From Muraenolepis orangiensis (lineage: Eukaryota > Chordata > Actinopteri > Gadiformes > Muraenolepididae): a stretch of 64,000 bases of DNA. This document shows positions 30,263 to 50,321 of this stretch, one piece after another; position 1 is the first letter of the stretch; each line of letters opens with the position of its first letter. The stretch spans positions 5,055,551 to 5,119,550 of the forward strand of contig CM050999.1 of assembly GCA_027704905.1 (NCBI GenBank), in the 5' to 3' direction. Below the pieces are notes generated by a model. The model saw only the letters and a list, made by a program, of their open reading frames with translations, was not told the origin of the DNA and did no database searches. Position numbers and translations under genes: made by a program.

Positions 30263-30574
30263 ATGTGACTTTTTTTTTCCTTTCAAGTGGCGGAAAGGGG
30301 CTTCCATAAGTATCAGTAGCCAGGGGTTTAGGTAGAAATGAATCTCCAACACATCCCTGCTCGCCCCACTTAACACCCAGGCAGGTAGACCGGAGAACGG
30401 GACTGGTGGTCTGCGTCAGGCCTCTCCGGCTGGTTAGAGACTTCCAGTACTGGATGAACCCGACCACCGGCACTATCGTTCCCCAATAACAAGTCTATAT
30501 CGGGAACTGGGAGAGCATCAGAAACGGCAACCCTAAAACCGCCAGTTACTACAAGGTCCGTGCGTAGATGGATG

Positions 30575-30860
30575 CAGGGGCGTCCCAACAGGGTAGGAAA
30601 AGTAGGCCCCGAGCTGGAAGGGGCCTCGAGCTGGAAGGGGGCCCCGAGCTGGAAGGGGGCCCCCCGAGGATGACAGATTATATTTAACCACTGCGACAAT
30701 TCCCCCCCCCCCTTGGACTTCATGATGTTCGATTGCCGTTGTGTAATTTTGAGGCTCTGTAATAAACACTCTGTAATTTCGAAGGCCCCCCCACCCCCCC
30801 AAAGAAATTTGGCGATTTTGCCTAGGGCCCCCAGAACCCTAACCCTAGAAACACCCCTCC
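30575..30860. mobile_element. Possible short non-autonomous hAT-like element
   Basis: Left CAGGGGCGTCCCAACAGGGT and right end, reverse complemented, GGAGGGGTGTTTCTAGGGT, resemble imperfect terminal repeats. Inside are four GAGCTGGAAGGGGGCCCC-type repeats at about 30,609-30,664. No clear target duplication was found. Confidence 0.3.
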
Positions 30861-31194
30861 AGGATGTATGTTATGCAACGGAGCCTTCAGTAAAGCCATT
30901 TAAATTAATTCCCTGCACTACTACCTCCGTACCACCAGAGGTCACTTCAGACAAAGTCCAACAACTCCAGCTCTTAGAACAGACCGTGAGGCCCCGTACC
31001 GCTGACCCCCCGGGTGGTAGACCCTACTCCACGGCATAGTCCACTGCTGTAGTTCCGTTGTTCTAGTCAGACGGACGTCACAGAGGCAGTCACTTTATGC
31101 CTTATCTCATTTAGGCAGATTGTCGCAGCCAATTTCCAAGTGTACCATAGTTGGTAAAGCAGTGTCCATGTAGTGAAGTAACAGCCCATCATCT

Positions 31195-31706
31195 TCGCCT
31201 TCGCCATTTTGACGTAAAATCCTACGTAGAAACAACGTAGCACTACGCTAGATCCCCTCTCGCTCCAGCCAGTATACCTTCTAGCTCCCTATTGAGCTGT
31301 GGGGAAATCTGAAAGAATACGCCCATTGGCTACAAATCACTATATGATTGGTTGATCAAATTGTCAATCCAAACGTACGCTCTCATTCAGTCTAAGGGCC
31401 AAAGTCATCGGGAATACTTTGGTTGAAGGATATTCTCGCCTGAAATATCTGATTGGTTGCATTGTTTTTCCAACACAAAACCACTCAAATGAGTAGTGCA
31501 TGGACCGAGAAAGACAAACAAATCAACGTAACACTGAAATATAACAGATAACAACACATTCTCGTTTAGTCATTTTTATTTAAATTTGATTAAATTTGAT
31601 TAAATTGTATTACATTTTATTAATACAATTAATTCGATTTTTTTTGTTTCAATTGAGAGTTCCAGGGTCTTCTCTGAATACCTTGAAGGCCCTGACGCTT
31701 CACCAC
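31195..31706 (-). mobile_element. Second copy of the ZMYM-type hAT derivative
   Basis: Shares long stretches in the same order with 15,215-15,706, including GAAAGAATACGCCCATTGGC, ACAAATC..CTATATGATTGG and GTTCCAGGGTCTTCTCTGAA. The right end ACGCTTCACCACT lacks the final G, and the left part diverges, so it is an older or rearranged copy. Confidence 0.75.
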
Positions 31707-31959
31707 TATCTTATACATACTCTATAAGTTATTTTATACAGGTGTTAACAGGTGTTTTTTTTCTCTGACATGTTAGGGAGGATGGTCCTCCCTTTCCTCA
31801 ATGGACGAGCCTCCATTTATATCTATCTATAGAGATATATATATCCATCTATCTATATCTCAAAAGCAGTCTAATCCATTTTCTGACCTGCTTAAATGCT
31901 CTTTTGTTTGTCACTTCCAATAAACACGCACCCCTACCAATCCTCTGTTATTAAACACA

Positions 31960-32350
31960 GACACCAGTGACACACCTGTGCAGCACTCCGTGCTCACTCC
32001 AACACACACAGGACACACCTGTCGCAGCACTCCGTGCTCACTCCAACACACACAGGACACACCTGTGTGTCCTGTGTGTGTCCAAGACACACACAGGACA
32101 CACAGGACACACCTGTGTGTCCTGTGTGTGTCCAAGACACACACAGGACACACAGGTGTGTCCTGTGTGTGTTGGAGTGAGCACGGAGTGCTGCACAGGT
32201 GTGTCCTGTGTGTCTTGGACACACACAGGACACACAGGTGTGTCCTGTGTGTGTTGGAGTGAGCACGGAGTGCTGCACAGGTGTGTCCTGTGTGTCTTGG
32301 ACACACACAGGACACACAGGTGTGTCCTGTGTGTGTCCAAGACACACACA
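31960..32350. repeat. Minisatellite of inverted ACACCTGTGTGTCC units
   Basis: Blocks such as CCAACACACACAGGACACAC and their reverse complements alternate, with larger units carrying AGCACTCCGTGCTCACTCC in one orientation and its complement in the other. The stretch can fold into long hairpins. Protein frames across it are artefacts. Confidence 0.9.
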
Positions 32351-32359
32351 GCTGCTACA

Positions 32360-32875
32360 ACCTGCGGTGTCTAAGGGTGTTCGAAAAACAGGTGTGTGCC
32401 GGAACAAGAACGGAGTAAACACAGGGGTCAAGGTGCAATAACAACGTTTATTTGTGGAAAAAAACAAAGGATAACAGACACAGGATGAACCCAAATACAA
32501 AATATCTCAGGAACCAGGCCTAGGGACCTGGTAGAAGTATGCCAAATCAAAAAGAACTTAACAAAGCCAGGCAAAAAGGAAAACTAAACCATCAAGCTAA
32601 GTTTCCTTTTCCCAAATACCGAGTAGCAGCGGTTGACCAAACACACGACTCTAGCCAAAAGTACCTGGGTGGCAGACCCCCTCTAACCTGGGGTATTTAC
32701 CAATGAGCTACCTACGTGGTGTTAATGTAAAGAGGCCTCTGTCTAAACTGTCCCCAAGACCTGGACCTTACCTATTCCAACCGACGTACATGACGTGAGG
32801 GTGTCAAACAAAAGAGGGTGAGCTGCAACATACAGGGAGCCTGGTGCTGGAGCAGGAGGGGCTCTGACCTTACAT
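32360..32875. other. Gene-free stretch, unrecognised
   Basis: Unique-looking sequence following the inverted minisatellite, with TTTATTTGTGGAAAAAAACA near 32,450. No ORF or repeat family was recognised. Confidence 0.4.
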
Positions 32876-32879
32876 TAGT

Positions 32880-33010
32880 CATTTACAGTCACCTTTACAT
32901 TACACTATTGTCCAAAACGACATACAATAGGTACATTCAACATAGGTAGGCAAGGTAACTACTAGTCACCAGAGGTCATGTGCATTTCCTTCCTAACAAG
33001 CCATAATAAT
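32880..33010 (-). mobile_element. L2-type LINE 3' tail remnant
   Basis: Contains CATTACACTATTGTCC, GACATACAATAGGTACATT and the ACTACTAGTCACCAGAGG block shared with the copies at 14.7 kb and 41.5 kb. Confidence 0.6.
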
Positions 33011-33644
33011 ATAATACACATACATAAACACATATATAAAATAATATGAGGCAACTGTCTAATTCATTGCGACTATACAGAGGATATACAGTAGGCCTAC
33101 ATGCACCTAACTCGTATTATTAATTATTAACTACGTAAGTCAAACATTGAACCAGTATAGAGATGAGAATGATTGCAACAGTAACACCGTAACTGTACAC
33201 GATTCTTTTAAACTCATAATAACGCTTACGGTTTAAGGTCCTGTTTTAACATATGGGTTATTTTTAGTGCATAAACCGGCTTGGTGTGACATATATAACC
33301 AATCATCCCTCTAGATAACACATAATACTGTATTGGGTATAAATTGTTCCTAATCAATAGGTCGTAGGCGATGATAAAGCGCCCTCTAGTGTACGTTTGG
33401 TGTAACAACACAGGTGGGGCAGACGTAAAGTTTGAAAACCGTTTGCATTGCTGCATGGTGGAGACCTTTGACCCTAACCTGCTCCTTAATGACATACTCA
33501 ATTACTAAATAGTATCGTAATAGTGCTAAATAATACCCCGTTAACGTAAGCAACAGCGTTGGAACAATATGGCTGTGAAAGAAAGTGGATCTCCTGTAAT
33601 ACAAATTATTAAACATGAAATTTGTGTGGTCAAAACCTTCTCCC

Positions 33645-33808
33645 CTCTGGTCTGTGGAGGTGAGGGAGTCTACAGCCACCATGACCTCTGGTCTGTGGAG
33701 GTGAGGGAGTCTACAGCCACCATGACCTCTGGTCTGTGGAGGTGAGGGAGTCTACAGCCACCATGACCTCTGGTCTGTGGAGGTGAGGGAGTCTACAGCC
33801 ACCATGAC
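33645..33808. repeat. 41-bp minisatellite, four copies
   Basis: Unit CTCTGGTCTGTGGAGGTGAG then GGAGTCTACAGCCACCATGAC, followed by a small palindrome ACAGCCACCATGGCTGT. No gene seen from 33,010 to 34,990; short (GT)n at 33,961 and (CT)n at 34,073 lie in it. Confidence 0.93.
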
Positions 33809-33961
33809 CTCTCTGGTCACAGCCACCATGGCTGTAGACTGTGGAACAGGAGCCCAAAGTGAGAACTAGAGGAAGCACAGGAATGGGTGCTGATAGAAGG
33901 GCCAGGTAGTGAAGTCATTCTCTTCACTCTTTATGAACCTCTTTAGTGTGGGCATCATGCG

Positions 33962-33992
<31 letters not shown>

Positions 33993-34071
33993 ATAGTAAT
34001 AACATCAGGTGACTGAAGACACAGTGGCGCCTGTGGGAGGTGACGATACAAACACGGTCCTTTGTTCAAAC

Positions 34072-34106
<35 letters not shown>

Positions 34107-34199
34107 CTCTCTTTCTCTCTCTCTCTCAATCTGGTTTGAGAAGAAGACAACCTGCAGACAGAACACCTTCAGAAGTGAAGATGTCTGAAGGAATATAAG

Positions 34200-34295
34200 A
34201 ATATACTAATTTAGTTTGTGTGCATTTATTCCCCCTGTTTCAACTGTTGCACCTTAATTTCTCTCGGGATAAATAAAGTTATCTTGAATCTTAGA
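34200..34295 (+). mobile_element. LINE 3' tail remnant
   Basis: The sequence CTCGGGATAAATAAAGTTAT followed by CTTGAATCTT has the form of a Rex1-like 3' end. Nothing coding remains. Confidence 0.45.
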
Positions 34296-35002
34296 AGCCG
34301 GTCCGTCCGCAAAATAGACTCGTCCAGAAACGTAGAACATGCGTTCCGCTTTTTGGAGTCCGGCTATATGGGCGCACCAATAACAACCGGTGTCGTGTCA
34401 TCATTCGATCTATATCCTCTACTTTGACTATATTCTCTATATTTTCTCTATATTCTCACAGTGCAAGTGCAAGTTCTAGCCTAGAAGAGACCTCCCAGAA
34501 ATCATTGTTAAAACCGGTTTGTTTTGGTTATTCATGGGATCATATGGTGTATACAAACAAAGTTATCAAGTACAGGTCAGTGCGGTTAATATGTGTATCC
34601 GTCAGTAGGCTGGCGTGTTGGTTAATCATCTCAATACAATACAGTTCTGTGTTGGTGTAAAGCAGGACAGACCGGTCTGTAACGTTGACGCAGTGAGTCA
34701 ACTTGGGGTGGAGACACCCCGTCGGTGAGCTGATTTACTGGAACAACCCAAATCGGTCAATTAGTCATCAGTCATCATTATCAAACACATTCATCATTGC
34801 AAGGCCGTGGCACAATTCGTCCTCCATAATCTGGTCTGTTTAAAAAAACAAAACAAAAAGGGGTTAAGTGTGGCCGGTCCTCCTCCTCCTCCGCCCATTG
34901 GAGCACTTAAGGAACATAATGTCATACAGATGTCGGTGAACAGGATCCACCCTCAGGAGGAATAGAAGGAGTAACCTCATTCCCCATCGCCCCGCCCAGC
35001 AG

Positions 35003-35082
35003 GTGTCTGGTCTTGAGGTGCTGGTCGAGTTGTTTCTTCTGCTGCCGCTCTGGAAGAAGGAGACGCAAGGAACTCATCTGCA
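35003..35082 (+). other. Possible 5' non-coding exon of the tcaf-type gene
   Basis: A donor-like CTGCAG/GTAAACAC at 35,082 and an acceptor-like CACCCCAG before CCTCATTATGAACACC at about 35,413 would join an untranslated exon to the first coding exon. This is prediction only. Confidence 0.3.
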
Positions 35083-35422
35083 GGTAAACACATGTCTTAG
35101 TTGGTTGTTATTGTTGTTATTATTATTAGGAAGATCTGCGTTAATATGTTGTACATTTATCATATACTATGCCGTTTATACGCATGCATGTGGCTTGAAA
35201 TCAGGATCTCGACCCACTAATGCAGCGGTTTTATGTAGGTAATGTAAAGAGATAGGCTATGTGCAGCATATAAATGGGCCATTCATTTGAATAGGTATGG
35301 GTCGCGCTCTCAAGACGTAAACCAAAAGTGTTATTATGTGTGTTTCTCATTTCAGTACAAGCCTAACCATATAAAACAAGAATACCGCATAGATCCCCCA
35401 CCACCACCACCCCAGCCTCATT

Positions 35423-43244
<7,822 letters not shown>

Positions 43245-46200
43245 ACCTTGGTATCTCTGAAGAAGAGGGTCCAGGGTAGATGGCTCGGTGTTGGGAGGCT
43301 TCTATTTATTTTCCTGTCTTTCCTGTCTGCACTTTTGGTGGTTAGGGTAGATTGCAATATTTTATAGTAACAATTTCTTATATTTTTAACTCTTCTCAAC
43401 CACCTCTTCTGGTCCAATGACTATGCATTAATTATTGTGTGTGAAGTTTACACCCCTTGGTTCAGGATACATAGAACATGTTTTACTGGCTAAATTACAC
43501 CTATGATGACTCATGGCACAGCAGCAACATTATCTAAACTGATTTGGGGTATGTGTTTTTTTTTAAGTGTTATTATGTGTATTTAGTTATATGGTGTACT
43601 GTATGGTATAAACTATTTTTTTCCCTTTGTTTTTATCCCAATTATTTTATTTTACTGCGGGCGTTATGTGAAACAACCTTCGGCCCATTCTAGATCAAAC
43701 CAATTGTTCCACATGCTGTAATTGGGAGGGATGAACACGGAACACATCAGTCACATATCGGCAGAACCCACCAGTAGATTATTCTCTTCGCTGACCCCTG
43801 GTACGTCTGTTATGAAAGTAACTATTAAAGTGATAACAGGTAATTAAGCATTGTTATTTTGAATTGGCAGGCTATAAATAACCTAAAAGCCAGATTCTTG
43901 AATAACCTAAAGGTTAACCGCAGATATCTGCAATAATGCCTATTTATGGGATGGTAACGGCATATTGAAATAAAACATAAATCCCAAATATGACATCATT
44001 TCCAACACCTTATTTATCATAAATATTCGACTGAGACTTGGCTTGACGTCTTTGGGACAGTTATGTTTGTATTGTAACATTTGTTTTAATATGCTTGTAT
44101 GTTCATAAGATGCAGTGCGTTGTCACATTACTTAATGCACTTGTCTATTTGCAGGCGCTTTCATAAGTAATGGACCCTTGACGTAATCTCCAAGTACAAG
44201 TGCGCCCTCAGTTCCACTAGGTGGATCAGTGATTTATAAAGCAGATGTGTAAAGTGATATATGTTCCCACTTCGATTTGGATGTGTAAAGGAAAACCTAC
44301 AATTCAATTACGGAAATTAAAACAAATACATTTAAGTTACTTTTATCAAAACAGGACACTAAATCATAATCACTGGCATAAACCAAACAATGAAACCAGT
44401 TCATGGTTTAACCTTGTGTTTTATAGTCATAGTCTGAGGTCTTTGTCACACCAGTGCATCTCTTGTTTGCAAACAGAACAGAACCAGACCCCCGAGTCGG
44501 CCTGTGTGAGCTCTCCATCTCTTGTTAACCGGTCAATGAACCCGTCCTTGGAGCCTTGGCCTACCTTTCACTTTGTAGTTCACCATCACGGATGAGATGT
44601 GTGTGAGGGAGTCTCTTGCTTTTGTTTACAAGAGCCGATACCTTTCACTCCCTTCACCTGACCTCTCAGCTCCGCCTCCGACCTATTTGAAGAGCTACGG
44701 CTGCTCCGGTTACCGGGGACGATCGATGGGTCCGAGGGGTGTCGCGTTGCCCAAGAGGGTCTCGTATTGACGAATGGACGATCGCTATCATAATCACACT
44801 TCCCCTCTTATCACACCCTCTTGCCCCCCTCGTCTGCTGAATAAAACATCTCCCTTCCTGCCCCGGATCTCCCCCTACCCAAAACCTGGGGGGAAATGGA
44901 CTCTCCAAAGTATCTCTTCAGACGACTAAGAAACATGAGAAACACACCGTAGGGGGGGGGGGGGGGGGGGGCAGCTCAATCACATGTTGGTAAATCTACA
45001 TTCAGCTTCACATGTAGGTCCACAGACATGTGCATAGATGGATTTATCTCATTCCCATTGTTTTGGGGTGAATAAAAGCCTGCGTTAGAATAGAATGTCT
45101 GGGATATTAAAGGACATCGTCAATCAGACATTTGACAGCTTCAGGCAACTTGACACTCCTCCCAAACATCTCAGAGAAACCAGGAACGGCCATAAGCCAT
45201 AATAAAGTACTTCTCCAGTTCAGACAACGTGATTGCCAAAAGGCTAATCAGTAGTGTTGGACATTTTGGAGCACATCTTTAGAGCTGGCAAAAACATTTC
45301 ACTGTACATAAAGGACACTGTTTAGGTTTCCATCATACATTTAGTCTGCTTGCTTATTCAACTGTATTGTCAGTCATATTTTGAAATATGACGCAACTGC
45401 CACTCTGTTGGAGTCGTGGACAGTTATACATTATTTTTATTTCTAGCCAAGGATGTTTAAGCATAACTAAATGACGGATGATGAAAGAAGTAATTAGGTG
45501 TACTTCCCTAAGGTGAGCCCTTGGAAGACTATCTTATAGGCAACCCCCCTTCAATAAAGCAACCAGAATATATTTCAAAATATCAATAGTTTGTCACGCC
45601 GGTCCAAATCTGACTATATAAGCCAACAAGTGAAAACATTCTCTGGTAAACAAACCTCTTAAAACCCAAATCCCCAGGTCACATTTCTCAGAGAAACGGA
45701 GCCACGGTTTCAGTTTCTTGTGTTTACGGGGCATGCGTCCACAAAGCTTAACGGCTGACTTTGAGAGTGCCGGGGGCTTGAGATTTAGTACCCGTTTGAG
45801 TATTGAAAACCATAGACAGACTGGTCAGGAGGGCACGGGCCGTGGTGAGTGGCAGAACGAGAGAGAAACGGAGAGAGAGCGGGGTGTGAAGTAACAGTCA
45901 GCACATCTGCTCTCATCAATAATGCAGAAAGCCTTTAAACGGCAGTTTGTCGCCTATTGAGCACTGGTCGCTGAAATCCACCCCGACACCCAAGATGTGG
46001 CCGGGGGACAGCGTATAGAGGATGACACTGGAATAGGAGGAGGCCACGGGGTGAAGGGAGCGGGGGGGGAAGTGAATTAGTATTTTAAAGTTTACACAAC
46101 AGAGTCAGGCTAAGTGCCGGCTGGGAATCTTGACTAAGGGGAATATGAGAATGTCAGGCGGACTTTCGGGGAAAGGACCCGAAGGCGTGTGGTTCTTGTC

Positions 46201-46285
46201 GTTTGAGTCAGACCACATCTTTAACACTAACTACCGTTGACGAAATATAAATCGAAGCGCCACTGACTTTTGGGTTTTTATCATT
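43245..46285. other. Gene-free interval between tcaf and snrpd2
   Basis: Contains the likely tcaf 3' UTR (AATAAA at 43,969-43,974), an 18-20 base G run at about 44,953 and otherwise unique sequence. No ORF with recognisable similarity was seen on either strand. Confidence 0.55.
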
Positions 46286-46291
46286 TTTATT
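46286..46291 (-). promoter_or_regulatory. snrpd2: Poly(A) signal of snrpd2
   Basis: TTTATT on the plus strand gives AATAAA on the minus strand, about 190 bases beyond the stop codon. Confidence 0.6.
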
Positions 46292-46478
46292 ATTAAAATG
46301 AAAAAAGAAAAAGCACTCAGACAAACATGCTAGAGGAAATGTCTCTGCACTGTATGTTTTATACAACGATGACCCGGTCGTTCATACTCAAGAAAAAAAA
46401 AAAAGTTCTCTAACAACAATTGACCGTCAAGATTTAAACTGATCGGACTGGGGACAAAATGAACCAAAACCTAAATGT

Positions 46479-49400
46479 CTATTTGCCTGTGATCAGGGGG
46501 TTCCTCAGCACCACGATCACGGAGTCTCCCCTGAGGAACATCTTGGAGATGTATCGGTCCTTATTCACAGGTTTAGATTTCTTCTTTCCTTTTCCGCTCT
46601 TGGGAACCTCCGTCCACATCTCTTTCACGTTCTCCAAAACCATGTTACAATGTCTGAAAAAGAGGGTCATAGAAGCATAAGAAACATGTTTGTTTGTTGC
46701 AGAATACCCAGCAAACCCAACTTCTAAGACGGTCTAAAGAAAGAATGTCCCAATCTGTGGAATAACCAGATGCTGCGCCCATGAATGTACATCATTAACC
46801 CTCACACCCGTTACTGAATCCACTGCATCATTCCCACCCGTCACAACACAGTCACCGACAGCCACGTGTCATTTTGACAGATGCACAGATAATATGGAAA
46901 GAAGTCATGTGTTTTTGAGGAAGACTCGGAAGACTCTCCTAGCCTCACAACCCACACAGACATAGCCTCGGCCCTACGTCTTGTGCAGCCATGGCTCTCG
47001 ACTGGCGCTACGCTACCATCTGGCACTAGTCACCTCCTCCTTCACGGTGACTCTTCATTTACTCTTTTATTAGTTATTCACACAGATATAATTACAGATT
47101 AAAATTCCTCCTCAGTTATGTCTGATGCTGACAAGGCTCCATTGGCTTGAGAAGTGAACATAATGAGCAATTAACAATAAAACGTTACAAATGAACACAC
47201 TGTTTGAGTAGAATAACCACCAACGCACTATTATGTTATTATGTTACTATTATTTGTGAGTACTCAAAGCTCCCCGGCGAGCAGCAGAGAGACGGATCCT
47301 GACTCATACAGGATGTACCAGTGGGGTCGGGGGCAGAGGTGTTCTTTCACAAATATAACTGCATTGACATCCATCTGATTAATGACTTTGAATTAAAAAA
47401 ATATTATTAAAAGGAGAACCAATCTCCATGAACCCACTTTAATTCTGAGGTAGGTCTGGTGTTAAGGCTATATAACATAGGTTTATTCAATAATGTCTAA
47501 GAGTTGGCCTGGGTGGGCAGAGTTCCCCATGCAAGTTTAACAATAATGACCGTCGACCGCCCACCAGGAACGCCAGCCAAACTGAAAATGATAGCAGCGT
47601 TATAAAATAAATCTCAGTAGCTGTTTAAACCGTTTTTTTAAACCAGAGATTTTTTAACCAATATCAAAAATAATGAGCGATGTAATAATGCCGGCTTTTA
47701 TATAGGGCTTTTATCCAAAGCGCTTTACAAGTCATGCCTCACATTCACCCATTCATACACCAACGGCCAGCATGTCAGGAGCAGTTAGGGTTAGGGTGTC
47801 TTGCTCAAGGACACCGACAGTTTTTGCTAGGAGGAGCCGGGGGATCGAACCAGCGACAATTTGGTTGAGAGGCGACAGCTCTACCTCCTGAGCTATACTG
47901 CCGCCCGATGTGATGCAGTGAACTAGACACAATCACCGGTGAGTCCCGTGTGTCTAGCGGTGTAGACCTGCCCAGGAGACGGTATGAGTCCTGTGTGTCT
48001 AGCGGTGTAGACCTGCCCAGGAGACGGTCTGAGTCCTCTGTGTCTAGTGGTGTAGACCTGCCCAGGAGACGGTCTGAGTCCTCTGTGTCTAGTGGTGTAG
48101 ACCTGCCCAGGAGACGGTATGAGTCCTCTGTGTCTAGTGCTGTAGACCTGCCCAGGAGACGGTATGAGTCCTGTTTATCTAGTGGTGTAGACCTGCCCAG
48201 GAGACGGTATGAGTCCTCTGTGTCTAGCGGTGTAGACCTGCCCAGGAGACGGTATGAGTCCTGTGTGTCTAGTGGTGTAGACCTGCCCAGGAGACGGTAT
48301 GAGTCCTGTGTGTCTAGTGGTGTAGACCTGCCCAGGAGACGGTATGAGTCCTGTGTGTCTAGTGGTATAGACCTGCCCAGGAGACGGTATGAGTCCTGTG
48401 TGTCTAGTGGTGTAGACCTGCCCAGGAGACGGTATGAGTCCTGTGTGTCTAGTGGTGTAGACCTGCCCAGGAGAAAGGGCTTCCAAGCTAAATTGTGGGG
48501 CAGCAGCACTCCTCTGTCGGGCTAGCTTTTGGTCACTATTTCTCCACAATTGGTGAAATACAAAGTACCCTACCGTAAAAATAATAATATTTCAGGTACA
48601 TACGTCCTGTTTAAAAATTATAGCATTAAAATCACTGCTTCAAAATGTATCCGGCTAGCTCTCAAACAGTAAAAGCTTCCAAAAATGGTGTTGGCAGCCG
48701 AGCTCCTGTGTGTAACGTACAACGTACTTTTGATATGTGTTAATTGGAAGAAGAGCAGTAAACCCAGACGGATTAACCCATTCAGTGTGAATGTGTGAGC
48801 GGGGTACCTGTCAAAGGCCTTGACTCTGCCCAGGAGTTTCTTGTTATTGCGGCAGTTGATGAGGACCTGTGTGTTGTTCTTGACTGACTGGGTGAGCACC
48901 GACAGAGGGCCCGTGTTGAACTCCTCCTCCTCCCGCTTCTGGAGCTCCTCAGGGGTCATCTCCGACTTGGGCTTGGTCAACAGACTCCTGGGAACGAGCA
49001 CACACGACCACAACAACAACAACGTCAATATCATATATATATATATATATATATATGGGTCTAAAACAGGCAGGATCAACAGTCAAGAGTCGACATCAGA
49101 TATTATTTCATACCAACTTGTGTTTAATCTATAGAGTATGTGCACATGTCTGTATTGTCTAATCTATAGAGTATGTGCACATGTCTGTATTGTCTAATAT
49201 ATAGAGTATGTGCACATGTATGTATTGTTTAAACTAAAAATTAAGTACACGTGTATTTATTGTTTAATATACAAGTACACATGTATGTAAAGTGTAAGTT
49301 ATACAGTGGGTACACATGTATAGTTGAATCTATAAGTACACATGTATGTAAAGTGTAAGTTATACAGTGGGTACACATGTATAGTTTAATCTATAAGTAC

Positions 49401-49941
49401 ACATGTATAGTTTAATCTATAAGTACACATGTATGTAAAGTGTAAATTATACATTAAGTAGTCACATCACGACACAAAGTGGTACTGGGAGGTTTAAAGT
49501 AACGTCTATAAATTAAGAATTAGCCTCAAGTTGTCACGTGTTTCGTACAATAATCACATCCTATATTATAAGATGATTATATGATAATAATCCAGCTCGA
49601 TGTGTTATGAACACATCCTAACCCCCCACATGTTTGTATGTCACCACTTTGTTGTATCATAAAGCGTATTCGAGTACCTTTTAAAGCTCTATATTAATAA
49701 CACGCAGTATTATTATCATTAGTATTATTATTATAATTATTATTAGTAGTATTTTTATTATTTTATTATTATAAAACACGTTAAAGTGGCGTCCCGGTGC
49801 CAGGCTAGCCCAACTCAGCTAAAGGCTAGCAACGCTGTCGATGTTGATGTACCATCCATTGGATAAGGTTTCATTGTGGAGTCTTCACGTGTTAAAGTGT
49901 AGATAAAGGCGGTAAAGTCTAACGGTCGAACGGACTTACAT
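46479..49941 (-). CDS. snrpd2: Small nuclear ribonucleoprotein Sm D2, 118 aa, three coding exons
   Basis: A core component of the Sm ring on U1, U2, U4 and U5 snRNAs in the spliceosome. Exons on the minus strand: 49941-49940 (the A and T of the start codon), 48987-48808, and 46653-46479. Two plus 180 plus 175 nt gives 357 nt, exactly 118 codons plus stop, the same length as human SmD2. Seen: MSLLTKPKSEMTPEELQKRE, the Sm1 segment (VLINCRNNKKLLGRVKAFDR) and the Sm2 segment ending MFLRGDSVIVVLRNPLITGK; only one or two residues differ from the human protein as remembered. The intron 1 donor is GTAAGT at 49,939-49,934, and the ATG is created only by splicing. Intron 2 contains a SINE and a 45-bp minisatellite; intron 1 contains A/T-rich tandem repeats. 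Confidence 0.96.
47700..47907 (-). mobile_element. tRNA-headed SINE in snrpd2 intron 2
   Basis: On the minus strand: head CGGCAGTATAGCTCAGGAGG, B box GGTTCGATCCC, body with CTTGAGCAAGACACCCTAAC, and the tail AGCGCTTTGGATAAAAGCCC then TATATAA. This is a complete-looking fish SINE. Confidence 0.85.
47945..48474. repeat. 45-bp minisatellite in snrpd2 intron 2, about twelve copies
   Basis: Unit CTAGTGGTGTAGACCTGCCC then AGGAGACGGTATGAGTCCTGTGTGT. Being a multiple of three, it is open on both strands, giving LLGRSTPLDTQDSYR and SSGVDLPRRRYESCV peptide repeats. No start context or homology supports coding. Confidence 0.93.
49110..49450. repeat. Variable tandem repeats in snrpd2 intron 1
   Basis: Two or three copies of CTATAGAGTATGTGCACATG then TCTGTATTGTCTAAT, grading into repeats of TATAAGTACACATGTATG and GTTATACAGTGGGTACAC. 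Confidence 0.75.
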
Positions 49942-50070
49942 GTTCGTGGCCTTCGTGAATAATGATAATATTTAAGGTGAATGTCAGCTCCTCTTCGACC
50001 GGCTTCTTCTCGTCTACACAACGAACCAACTCGTGCTGCGTCACACACTACTTCCGGGTCAGAATATCGG
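49942..50070 (-). promoter_or_regulatory. snrpd2: snrpd2 5' UTR and candidate promoter
   Basis: No TATA box is seen. A TGCGTCA (CRE/AP-1-like, 50,037-50,043) and an ACTTCCGGGT ETS-type site (50,050-50,059) lie about 100 bases upstream of the start, as common in housekeeping promoters. The transcription start is not determinable from sequence. Confidence 0.4.
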
Positions 50071-50321
50071 CGCTCAAAAGCTTGTCCAACAATATCCGGG
50101 TCACTCGCTCTCTCGCTCTCTAATGTGTTTTAGCCTAAACCCCAGATGTCTCCTATCAGAACCAGACTACAACACAGATGGGTACGATTCATTCACTATG
50201 AACGTTCTAAGTGTAACGGGTAGAGGCATTCTTATTTTACTAAAAACAAATATGAAGGCATCCATACTCATACACCTGCTCCTAAATATACAAATGAACA
50301 ATTCAGACCATCTATTAGTAT

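Noticed and set aside
30836..30848. Telomere-like CCCTAACCCTAG
   Set aside because: Only two units; part of a degenerate transposon end.
47805..48525. A repeat protein of 15-residue units (LLGRSTPLDTQDSYR)
   Set aside because: Lies inside an snrpd2 intron, partly in a SINE, and is open on both strands because of the 45-bp period.
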